From Clostridiales bacterium (GTDB lineage Bacteria > Bacillota_A > Clostridia > Oscillospirales > Oscillospiraceae), in the NCBI GenBank assembly GCA_019417795.1, contig DXUR01000170.1, forward strand, positions 1-6,221: 6,221 bases of DNA. Reading direction: 5' to 3'. Made by a program: the position numbers and the translations under genes. Within the stretch, counting starts at the first letter, position 1, and each line of letters opens with the position of its first letter. Of this stretch, positions 1-4,888 are shown in pieces. Below the pieces are notes generated by a model that was given only the letters and a program-made list of their open reading frames with translations, did not search any database and was not told the DNA's origin.

Positions 1-704
1 TTGTTGGCCTGCACCACTCCCATCGGCTCTACGAACACTGTGGCACCGGTGGAGGAAACATCGTGGATCAGTCCCGGCAGATTGCCCTTCTGATCCGCCT
101 TGACGGGGACCACAAAGCGCCCATCCCGCTGGGTGATGATGTTGTCCTGCAAAACCTTGGAATAGCTGGGGGAAGAGATAATCTTCTGCAAAATCTGCCG
201 GCTTTTTGCCAGCGCTGCCCGCATGTGACGGCGAATGTCCGCCAGCTCCGGGCTGGCGGCGTCGGCCACGGTGTTCTCGTCGCTGATGCACCGCCGGATC
301 TTATCCTCCAAGAACCGGTTGCCGTGGATGGACAGAAAAATCTGGTCGAGAGCGGTAGGCTCTGCCGCGTCGGCATTGAAATACTCCTTGGCCCGGCGGG
401 CAGCATACAGCAGATCGCCGATCCGGATCAGCTCCGGGATGTTGAGGCTGCCGCCCCGGTCCGCCCGGTCCAGCAGGTCCTTTACCGGCTTGACGCCGGA
501 AAAACCCGGCGCCCCCCGCAGGACGATCATGGCCCGTGCGCCGTCGGTCTGATCCAGCAGACGCAGCACGTCCTCATAATCTGTTTCCGGCCGAACCGCC
601 AGCGCCAGTTCTTTGGCCTCCGGACTGACCGCCTGCTCAGACAGTAGTTGGAGAACCCGCGGCAGCTCCAAGGTGCGGATGGATTTATCAAATAATTCGC
701 TCAT
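1..704 (-). CDS. mutS2: MutS2 family protein, N-terminal 234 residues (3' end off window)
   Basis: Open frame on the minus strand from the ATG at 704-702 through the left edge without a stop. The start is fixed by AAGGAG a few bases upstream (709-715). The protein begins MSELFDKSIRTLELPRVLQLL and contains the MutS2 signatures VLRGAPGFSGVKP (about residues 57-69), ISSPSYSKVLQDN, TQRDGRFVVPVKAD and LIHDVSSTGATVFVEP, which are N-terminal core/clamp elements of MutS2. The ATPase domain and C-terminal Smr nuclease domain expected in a protein of about 780-800 residues lie outside the window. MutS2 proteins are cytoplasmic ATPases reported to suppress recombination between diverged DNA and, in Bacillus, to act on collided ribosomes; unlike MutS1 they are not core mismatch-repair proteins. 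It follows recO by 50 bp and is probably co-transcribed with it. Identity is very secure; full-length integrity cannot be judged. Confidence 0.95.
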   Translation of the reverse strand, partial: MSELFDKSIRTLELPRVLQLLSEQAVSPEAKELALAVRPETDYEDVLRLLDQTDGARAMIVLRGAPGFSGVKPVKDLLDRADRGGSLNIPELIRIGDLLYAARRAKEYFNADAAEPTALDQIFLSIHGNRFLEDKIRRCISDENTVADAASPELADIRRHMRAALAKSRQILQKIISSPSYSKVLQDNIITQRDGRFVVPVKADQKGNLPGLIHDVSSTGATVFVEPMGVVQAN

Positions 705-754
705 AATCGCTCCTTACCGTATAAAAGGCACGGTATCATACAAAATGTAATCAA

Positions 755-1522
755 TCAGGATGGCTCATTCATGCACCGGACACTCTTATAGAAGTCCAGC
801 GTCCGGAATCCCCGCTCCAACTGGGCGGAGACAAAGGCTTCGGCGGCAGCGGACAGCCGCTTTTGGGCCTCCGGTCCCAGTGTGAAGGAATAAAGCCGCT
901 TGGGGTCGCCGTAAACGATGTGCCGCAGGGCGGCCAGTGAATCCCGACACAGTGGAAGACCCCGGCGCCCCTCTCCGCAGGTCCCGCAGCGGAGAACGCC
1001 CTGCAAAACGTCGAAATACGGCTGCTGGGGATCGGGGCAACCGCAGTAGGCGCAGGCGTCCGCCAGAGGCTCGTAGCCCGCCAGACACAGCAGCTTGATC
1101 TCAAACGCCGCTTTCACCAGCGGCAAAGGCTTTCGCAGAACGGAAACGGCGTACAGCCCGTTGAGCAGGTGGCTCAAAAGCCCCTGATGGGGTGCGTCCT
1201 CTGTGGTGACGGCCTCCGTCAGCTCCGCCAGATAAAACCCCAGCGCCATCGCGTCCAGATCCGCCCGCAAGCCGTTGAACAGTTCCAGAGTGGCCCCCTC
1301 GTTGGCGTAGTACCAGTCGCCCTTTTTGTAAAGCGTCCACTCGGAGTAGGCCAACGGCTGGGCGCAGGCGGCGAATTTGCACCCCTTGCGGCAGACGCCC
1401 CGGGCGATGACAGAGAGCTTGCCCCGCTCCGCTGTCAGGAGGGTTAGGATCTTATCGGCGTCCCTTGTCTCCGTCTCCCGGAGGACTACGCCCTTTGTCA
1501 CAATGTACGGCGACAACGCCAT
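755..1522 (-). CDS. recO: DNA repair protein RecO
   Basis: A 255-residue protein, the usual RecO length. RecO works in the RecFOR pathway: it binds single-stranded DNA and SSB, helps load RecA at gaps and anneals complementary strands. The N-terminal OB-fold half shows the family pattern VTKGVVLRETETRDADKIL and LLTAERGKLSVIARG (residues 8-42). The C-terminal half carries a zinc-binding set, C157-x2-C160 and C179-x2-C182, typical of Firmicutes RecO, between AGYEPLADAC and LRCGTC. A TTG immediately precedes the ATG at 1522-1520; the ATG is preferred because AGGTGG lies 7 nt upstream of it but only 4 nt from the TTG. It sits 43 bp after the yqzL-like gene and 50 bp before mutS2, reading in the same direction, so all three probably share the promoter at 1731-1759. 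Identification is firm. Confidence 0.95.
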   Translation of the reverse strand: MALSPYIVTKGVVLRETETRDADKILTLLTAERGKLSVIARGVCRKGCKFAACAQPLAYSEWTLYKKGDWYYANEGATLELFNGLRADLDAMALGFYLAELTEAVTTEDAPHQGLLSHLLNGLYAVSVLRKPLPLVKAAFEIKLLCLAGYEPLADACAYCGCPDPQQPYFDVLQGVLRCGTCGEGRRGLPLCRDSLAALRHIVYGDPKRLYSFTLGPEAQKRLSAAAEAFVSAQLERGFRTLDFYKSVRCMNEPS

Positions 1523-1565
1523 CAATTCACCACCTATGTACGGAGGCCCCGCCTCCGAAAGAAAA

Positions 1566-1655
1566 TCAGCGTCCGGCAGACCCGGCGCGGTAAAGCAGAT
1601 AGGCCAACGGATCTCCGGTATCCGAAAACAACGTCCAAAGCGAAGGTTCTTTCAT
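1566..1655 (-). CDS. yqzL: YqzL-like small protein (29 aa)
   Basis: A very short frame of 29 residues from the ATG at 1655-1653 to TGA at 1566, preceded by GGGAGGG about 8 nt upstream. The peptide begins MKEPSLWTLFSDTGDPLAYL and matches the pattern of the YqzL family: an aromatic W, LF..TG, then an AYLLY/TYLLF motif. In Bacillus subtilis yqzL lies directly between era and recO, and here the gene sits 43 bp upstream of recO in the same orientation, so position and sequence agree. The function of YqzL is not known. It is the first gene of the recO-mutS2 transcript, starting about 70 nt after the predicted transcription start. The frame is small enough to be missed by ordinary gene callers. Confidence rests on RBS, motif and synteny together. 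Confidence 0.8.
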   Translation of the reverse strand: MKEPSLWTLFSDTGDPLAYLLYRAGSAGR

Positions 1656-1730
1656 CGTACAGCCCTCCCTGATGGATAGTCTGTGTCGAAAAGTCCCGCT
1701 TATAGCTGGAAAATGCTTCGTACAGACCCA

Positions 1731-1759
1731 ATTATAGCAACCGGACAGCTTTTTTTCAA
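1731..1759 (-). promoter_or_regulatory. sigma-A-type promoter of the yqzL-recO-mutS2 operon
   Basis: Minus-strand -35 box TTGAAA (1754-1759), a 17 bp spacer, and a perfect -10 box TATAAT (1731-1736). The expected transcription start near 1724 leaves a leader of about 70 nt before the yqzL-like ATG. This is the best-matched vegetative promoter in the window and lies just downstream of a strong terminator for the preceding minus-strand unit, so the operon appears to have its own independent promoter. Confidence 0.88.
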
Positions 1760-1789
1760 GCGGAGGTTGCTGCATGCGCTCCTCCGCTT
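1758..1789. repeat. 9-bp inverted repeat touching the operon -35 box
   Basis: AAGCGGAGG (1758-1766) and CCTCCGCTT (1781-1789) are exact inverted copies separated by 14 nt that include the palindrome GCATGC. The inner arm overlaps the last bases of the -35 box of the yqzL-recO-mutS2 promoter, so a protein bound here would contact the polymerase site. It could be an operator, or the remains of an older terminator stem, since on the plus strand it is followed by TTTAT. Only the symmetry is directly visible; the role is inference. Confidence 0.4.
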
Positions 1790-1827
1790 TATCCGTGCCG
1801 AAACTGCCGCAAGGCATGGCACGAATG

Positions 1828-1869
1828 AAAAACAGCCGCAAGCCATCAGAACATGGCTTGCGGCTGTTT
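1828..1869 (-). terminator. strong intrinsic terminator, leftward
   Basis: A perfect 17-bp stem (arms 1830-1846 and 1853-1869) with a 6-nt loop. The arm starts AAACAGCCGCAAGCCAT. On the minus strand the stem is followed by a run of five T residues (1832-1828, partly within the stem). It lies 34 nt after the stop codon of the short reading frame ending at 1904, so it was probably the native terminator of the gene whose last codons survive there. It also insulates the yqzL-recO-mutS2 promoter from upstream transcription. On the plus strand it lacks a good T tract outside the stem. Confidence 0.85.
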
Positions 1870-1903
1870 GCGCCTATTACTTGCTTTGTTGTCAAAAAGC
1901 GAA

Positions 1904-2005
1904 TTACTTCAGTGCCTCATAGGCGGTCAGAGCTTCCCGGATCGCCGCCTTGTCGCTGTCCGTCACGGAGCAAGGGTGCGATCCCACAGGGAGCCACCTG
2001 TTCCT
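1904..2005 (-). pseudogene. C-terminal coding remnant of an unidentified protein
   Basis: A minus-strand frame, closed upstream by TAA at 2006-2008, ends with VTDSDKAAIREALTAYEALK and TAA at 1904. The ending is an amphipathic, alanine-rich helix of the kind that closes many clostridial proteins. It is followed 34 nt later by a perfect terminator, as expected for a genuine gene end. The frame has no convincing start: no ATG with a ribosome binding site precedes it. I read it as the last 20-30 codons of a gene whose body was lost or replaced. The parent family is not recognisable from this piece. An alternative is that it is chance coding next to the terminator. Confidence 0.4.
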
Positions 2006-2076
2006 TTAGCGGCGTTCCCAAAAGAGTGTTCCCGCTTTCTGAGAGTTTTCGAATGGCAGCCCCGCCAAAGCGGTAT
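2006..2076. other. intergenic stretch between remnant and lipoprotein gene
   Basis: Seventy bases with no convincing gene. It contains one copy of the direct repeat shared with the start of the helix-turn-helix gene (2057-2076). Several frames run through it on both strands but none has a ribosome binding site. It has the compositional look of junction DNA and could belong to an interspersed repeat, which cannot be tested without comparing genomes. Confidence 0.35.
2057..2076. repeat. direct repeat copy A (20 bp)
   Basis: CAGCCCCGCCAAAGCGGTAT on the plus strand. It matches copy B (3217-3235) at every base except for one extra A in the AAA run. The two copies lie in the same orientation 1.16 kb apart and flank the helix-turn-helix and lipoprotein genes. 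Each contains a small dyad CCGC/GCGG. Copy A abuts the lipoprotein stop codon (2077-2079). Confidence 0.6.
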
Positions 2077-2883
2077 TTACTGCCCGACCTGTGCGTTATA
2101 CTGCGCGGCAAAGTTGGAGGCAGGAGCGCCGAACAGATAGCTGTTGACCGTTCTATCAGCTTTTTCGAGACGGAACATAACATTTCCCTCTCCCTTTAAC
2201 GCAGTCAGCACCTCATCGGTGTAAGCCTCATCGACGAAAACTCTGTCATCGCCGCAATACATAGTACCTGTTATCTTGTGGTCTGCACCATCGGGCGTTC
2301 TCATGGTGATATTATATTCATCCCAATAGCGCTCAGAGCTGTTTTTGACCTGTCTGCTGCCATATTCATAGAGGAATATCATAACATTATCGTCCAGATC
2401 CACCATTACATTCGCATACAATTTTGAATTTGTTGTTGCGCTGTTGCTAAAAGTACTTACGAGATATTCGTCTTCCGTAATATACCATTCATCTGTTGGC
2501 TGATTGAAGTCATCCACAGAATAGTCGATGCGCCAATCGCCGAATGACTGTCCGCATCTTTCGCAGGTACCGCTTTCGGTCGTGTGGCCCAGAGCGGGAA
2601 CGGTTTCCTGTGCCACCAGAACCTCGCCGCACTCGGAGCAGCGCTTGCCCTCTGTCAGCCCGGTCTTCGTGCAGGTGGGCTCCACTGCCGGCATAACTTC
2701 CTCCACATGGGTATGCTTGTCGGTGCTTCCGCTGTTGGTATTTCCGCCATTGGTATTTCCGGCGTTCCCGCCTCCGCAAGCCATCAGAGGCAGCGTCATT
2801 GCCACCGCAAGCAAAATTGTTGTCAACTTTTTATCTTCTGCCTCCCTTTCGTTGTCTTTATATTTGCAGTGCGTTTTCCGCAC
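2077..2883 (-). CDS. lipoprotein with CxxC repeat and unrecognised C-terminal domain; start codon uncertain
   Basis: The mature part is clear: a hydrophobic segment KLTTILLAVAMTLPLMAC ending in a lipobox cysteine, a Gly/Asn/Thr/Ser spacer, a HTHVEEVMPAVEPTCTKTG-type repeat with three CxxC-style pairs (CSEC, CERC and a preceding single C), and a C-terminal domain of about 155 residues marked by DEWYITEDEYLVSTFSNSAT and FLYEYGSRQVKN. This predicts an extracellular membrane-anchored protein; the repeat is common in clostridial surface proteins and the terminal domain has no function I can name. The start is problematic. The codons expected as ATG-AAA-AAG read GAT-AAA-AAG, although GGGAGG sits exactly where the RBS of that ATG would be. 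The coordinate given uses GTG 2883-2881, which has AGGA 7 nt upstream but gives an unusually long charged leader. TTG at 2889 or 2826 are alternatives. It lies 24 bp after the regulator gene; parts are AT-richer than the flanks. Confidence 0.75.
   Translation of the reverse strand: MRKTHCKYKDNEREAEDKKLTTILLAVAMTLPLMACGGGNAGNTNGGNTNSGSTDKHTHVEEVMPAVEPTCTKTGLTEGKRCSECGEVLVAQETVPALGHTTESGTCERCGQSFGDWRIDYSVDDFNQPTDEWYITEDEYLVSTFSNSATTNSKLYANVMVDLDDNVMIFLYEYGSRQVKNSSERYWDEYNITMRTPDGADHKITGTMYCGDDRVFVDEAYTDEVLTALKGEGNVMFRLEKADRTVNSYLFGAPASNFAAQYNAQVGQ
2869..2883. promoter_or_regulatory. short dyad upstream of the lipoprotein, possible operator
   Basis: GTGCG-TTTTC-CGCAC is a perfect 5-bp dyad, embedded in a looser symmetry with TTGC on the left and GCAA on the right (about 2864-2889). 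It lies in the gap between the helix-turn-helix gene and the presumed original lipoprotein ribosome binding site (2841-2849), next to a TATAAA-like minus-strand segment. A binding site for the neighbouring regulator is a reasonable guess but only the symmetry is observed. If GTG 2883 is the true start, this dyad lies inside the coding sequence. Confidence 0.3.
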
Positions 2884-2907
2884 AGGCAAATCCTTCCCAG
2901 CGCCCGG

Positions 2908-3228
2908 TCAAAACAAGGTTTTTTCCTGCTCCGCAAACAGCTTGTCATTGATCTCCCCCAGGGGCAGCTGATGGACCACGCCATAGCTGATAATGGCGTC
3001 CCGTCTGGTGCGGGGATACAGTTGGGCGTAGCCCCCCTGCGTCAGCATCCGCTGGGTCTCATCCAGCGTGATGCCAAGACCGACGCAGATGCACAGCAGC
3101 CGATCCCTGGAAGGATTCCGCCGCCCCGCAAACACCTGATGCAGATAGACCTCGCTGATGCCGGACCGGCGGGCCAGCTCCGCTTTGGTCAGATCCTTCG
3201 TTTCGTAAAGTTGCGTCAGCCCCGCCAA
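2908..3228 (-). CDS. XRE-like helix-turn-helix DNA-binding protein, 5' end frameshifted
   Basis: A 106-residue frame beginning at TTG 3228. Residues 13-55 form a Cro/C1-type helix-turn-helix: TKAELARRSGISEVYLHQVF is the classic 'add-repressor-helix' pattern, followed by AGRRNPSRDRLLCICVGLGI. The remainder (TLDETQRMLTQGGYAQLYPR and the following helix) resembles the C-terminal extension of small clostridial regulators of this kind. The TTG has no ribosome binding site, and an out-of-frame ATG at 3263 reads MPPSDEERFYTA and would join smoothly to this frame if one base were added near 3220-3228 (see the separate entry). The protein is therefore probably a cytoplasmic transcription regulator of about 118 residues when intact. 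The adjacent lipoprotein, 24 bp downstream, is a likely partner or target. As it stands, translation is doubtful. Confidence 0.75.
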   Translation of the reverse strand: MAGLTQLYETKDLTKAELARRSGISEVYLHQVFAGRRNPSRDRLLCICVGLGITLDETQRMLTQGGYAQLYPRTRRDAIISYGVVHQLPLGEINDKLFAEQEKTLF

Positions 3229-3263
3229 GCGGTATAAAAACGTTCTTCGTCTGATGGAGGCAT
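3216..3263 (-). pseudogene. out-of-frame first codons of the helix-turn-helix gene
   Basis: ATG 3263-3261 opens a 15-codon frame, MPPSDEERFYTAWRG, ending at TGA 3216. It overlaps the regulator frame by 13 bases. Adding one base in the CTTGG/GGGG stretch converts it to ...FYTALAGLTQLYE..., which continues directly into the regulator; an N-terminal helix of that character ahead of the DNA-binding domain is what a complete protein would need. Direct-repeat copy A carries precisely that extra T/A. I see no good ribosome binding site before this ATG either (an AGGTG is about 22 nt away). Confidence 0.5.
3217..3235. repeat. direct repeat copy B (19 bp)
   Basis: CAGCCCCGCCAAGCGGTAT, identical to copy A at 2057-2076 apart from one missing A. 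It lies over the apparent frameshift site of the helix-turn-helix gene, and the missing base is in the run where the reading frame breaks. Confidence 0.6.
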
Positions 3264-3270
3264 TTTAAAG

Positions 3271-3783
3271 ATGAAAGAGTCCAAAATCACCTCGGAAAAG
3301 CAAAATCTCTGCCCGCTTTGCAGAGTTCCCCTCCCGGATGGCGCATCCTTCTGTCCCCACTGCGCCCGCAGTATCAAGCCCTGGACACGGCAAAAGGCCC
3401 CCCAAGCCACTGCAAAAGAAGTTCCTGCACATTGCCGCACTGGTGACAGCGCTGGCCGTGATCGCCAGCTGCATCTGACAAGCTGTACTGTTTCCGGCTG
3501 GAAAACCGGCGTGCTGGCCTACGGCACCACCTGGGTCAACGCCATGGACTGCCGCTTCGAGGACAATCAGGTGGGATTCCGCTTCAACGCCGAGGGTACC
3601 GTCGTCACCCACACCCAGTATGCGAACAACGAGTTCTTCCACAACGGCACCGCCGTTCTGCTGGAGAGCGTACCCGCCGAAAGCCCCCTGTCCTTCCCCG
3701 GCAGCGTGTTCGAGGACAACGATACCGACATTGACAACCGCTGCGGACGGGAAGTGAACATTTCGCAGACGACCTTCCGCTGA
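3271..3783 (+). CDS. zinc-ribbon / parallel beta-helix protein, probably an internally deleted remnant
   Basis: The only plus-strand gene with support: GGAGG 10 nt before ATG 3271, 170 codons, then a terminator 10 bp after the stop. Residues 13-34 are a zinc ribbon with C14-x2-C17 and C28-x2-C31 (LCPLCRVPLPDGASFCPHC). Residues 67-170 look like right-handed parallel beta-helix rungs: GWKTGVLAYGTTWVNAMDC, CRFEDNQVGFRF, NNEFFHNGTAVLLES, SVFEDNDTDIDNR. The linker between them (about residues 42-66) looks like wrong-frame translation, because the +2 frame over 3395-3478 encodes KRPPKPLQKKF followed by HIAALVTALAVIASC and a stop, a good transmembrane helix. The ancestral protein was therefore probably zinc ribbon, transmembrane helix, a long external region and a beta-helix; most of the middle has been lost. 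It may be a non-functional remnant, although the joined frame is open. Its start lies 7 bp from the presumed regulator ATG on the other strand, leaving no room for a promoter. Confidence 0.6.
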   Translation: MKESKITSEKQNLCPLCRVPLPDGASFCPHCARSIKPWTRQKAPQATAKEVPAHCRTGDSAGRDRQLHLTSCTVSGWKTGVLAYGTTWVNAMDCRFEDNQVGFRFNAEGTVVTHTQYANNEFFHNGTAVLLESVPAESPLSFPGSVFEDNDTDIDNRCGREVNISQTTFR

Positions 3784-3793
3784 CAGCTATTTG

Positions 3794-3830
3794 AAAAGAG
3801 GACCCATCCGTATTGGATGGGTCCTCTTTT
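3794..3830. terminator. bidirectional intrinsic terminator
   Basis: A perfect 16-bp stem, AAAAGAGGACCCATCC (3794-3809) with GGATGGGTCCTCTTTT (3815-3830) and a 5-nt loop. Each strand ends the stem in TTTT. It lies 10 bp after the plus-strand zinc-ribbon gene stop and 62 bp after the stop of the minus-strand ECF gene, so it serves both converging units and marks the right boundary of the accessory region. Confidence 0.9.
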
Positions 3831-3892
3831 GCGCGACGGGAATCGCCGGTGCATACTGCCGCTGATTTCTTTGCCGATTCGATCTTCTGTCA

Positions 3893-4453
3893 TTATCTCG
3901 TCCCATTCAGCGTCAGCTTGGCTTTCTCCATTGTGATGACAAGAATGGGGATCAGGATGATCTGTACAAGGATGCCGGGAAGCGCATTGGTCACTGCGCC
4001 TGCAAGAAAAAGAGAGCGGTCAAACACGGTATGCTGCAAGCCCGCCATCATAAACTGTACACCGCCCCACACCAGGCGGCCTACGATCATAGCGGCGATC
4101 AAAGTGACATACACAGACCAATTTCTGCGGGGGAAAATGCGGTATAAGATCCCGGAAACCGCGCCATAGGCGGCCAGTTCAAACGCCATGGCCACTGCCG
4201 TATAAGCCGTAGGCATCCCAAAGAGAAGGGACCGCAGCAGCGGGGAAACAAATCCCACCGCCAGTCCCCACGGCCAGCCGCAGACAAAGCCGCACAGCAA
4301 TGCTGGAATGTGCATTGGGCAGAGCATGGATCCGATCTCAGGGATCTGTCCCGTCAGAAACGGCAGGACCAATGCAATGGCAAGATACAGCGCCGAGTAG
4401 GTAAGCTTTCTGATCTGCACAGAAGAACGTGCATCGTTCCGGGTCATAGGCAT
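3893..4453 (-). CDS. ECF transporter substrate-binding (S) membrane subunit
   Basis: A 186-residue integral membrane protein with about six hydrophobic helices. It has the hallmarks of ECF S components of the PF12822-type group: helix 1 with an AxxxA face (SALYLAIALVLPFL, residues 20-33), then MLCPMHIPALLCGFVCGWPW (43-62) and GFVSPLLRSLLFGMP (67-81), followed by MAFELAAYGAVSGILY. S components bind a vitamin or cofactor and dock onto a shared EcfT-EcfA-EcfA' energising module, which is not encoded here and may lie elsewhere, as is usual in Firmicutes. The substrate is not determined; PF12822 members include pantothenate and predicted cobalamin-precursor transporters. ATG 4453 is favoured by GGAG 7 nt upstream and overlaps the DUF3842 gene by 10 bp; a second ATG at 4447 would give an ATGA overlap. 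It is last in the operon, before the terminator at 3794-3830. Confidence 0.88.
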   Translation of the reverse strand: MPMTRNDARSSVQIRKLTYSALYLAIALVLPFLTGQIPEIGSMLCPMHIPALLCGFVCGWPWGLAVGFVSPLLRSLLFGMPTAYTAVAMAFELAAYGAVSGILYRIFPRRNWSVYVTLIAAMIVGRLVWGGVQFMMAGLQHTVFDRSLFLAGAVTNALPGILVQIILIPILVITMEKAKLTLNGTR

Positions 4454-4872
4454 GCAGTATCTCCCATCTCCGTCAGCAGTTGGCGAATATGCTCCATCGC
4501 GTCATCCATGATGGCAGAAGATTTCTGGCTGACGCCTGCCACATAGGTGTCGCAGAGATTCATGGGGATCAGCACCCGGTAGGCCGCGCTGGCAGCAACG
4601 GCATTGGCCATTGCCGGAGAGATCTCTCCCATCAGCGCGTCGGCAAGGGCTATCCCCATAGGGCCAACGATGATCCGGGCAGTCCGGCTGGCAACAATGA
4701 CCGGGTTTTCACCGGTCGCCACCCGGTCCGCACCGGCACGCATCATGCTCTCTGACGCGGCGCTGTTGGTCCCGACGGCCATGACCTCCACCTGCGGAAA
4801 GGATTTTTTGATGCTTTCCACCAGCCGTTTTCCAAGCTTTCCGCCCTGACCGTCAATCACAAGAATCGTCAT
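4444..4872 (-). CDS. DUF3842 family protein
   Basis: A 142-residue soluble protein starting at ATG 4872, with AAAGGA about 11 nt upstream; the frame stays open further upstream but those codons overlap the preceding gene and do not resemble the family. It opens with MTILVIDGQGGKLGKRLVES, a Rossmann-like beta strand and glycine loop, followed by strands VEVMAVGTNSAAS and RIIVGPMGIALADALMGEIS, and then NAVAASAAYRVLIPMNLCD. This is the pattern of the DUF3842 family found in many Clostridia; its biochemical role is not known. The glycine-rich loop hints at binding a nucleotide or similar ligand, which is inference. It lies 16 bp after the lipoprotein gene and overlaps the ECF S-subunit start, so it is very probably co-translated with that transporter and linked to it in function. 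Confidence 0.85.
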   Translation of the reverse strand: MTILVIDGQGGKLGKRLVESIKKSFPQVEVMAVGTNSAASESMMRAGADRVATGENPVIVASRTARIIVGPMGIALADALMGEISPAMANAVAASAAYRVLIPMNLCDTYVAGVSQKSSAIMDDAMEHIRQLLTEMGDTACL

Positions 4873-4888
4873 ATCAAAACCATTCCTT

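Noticed and set aside
63..647. Long plus-strand frame of 194 codons opposite the left-edge gene
   Set aside because: It is the antisense shadow of mutS2, whose minus-strand frame has clear family motifs and an RBS.
715..735. Small inverted repeat TACCGT/ACGGTA between recO and mutS2
   Set aside because: Only 6-bp arms, no T tract and no promoter match; too weak to call a terminator or operator.
1917..2183. 88-codon minus-strand frame across the remnant region
   Set aside because: It has no RBS, overlaps the end of the lipoprotein gene and reads the more plausible C-terminal remnant in the wrong frame.
1836..2788. 15-bp match CCGCAAGCCATCAGA at 1836-1850 and 2774-2788
   Set aside because: One copy is in the terminator stem, the other codes for the lipobox region; with no longer homology around it this is most simply chance.
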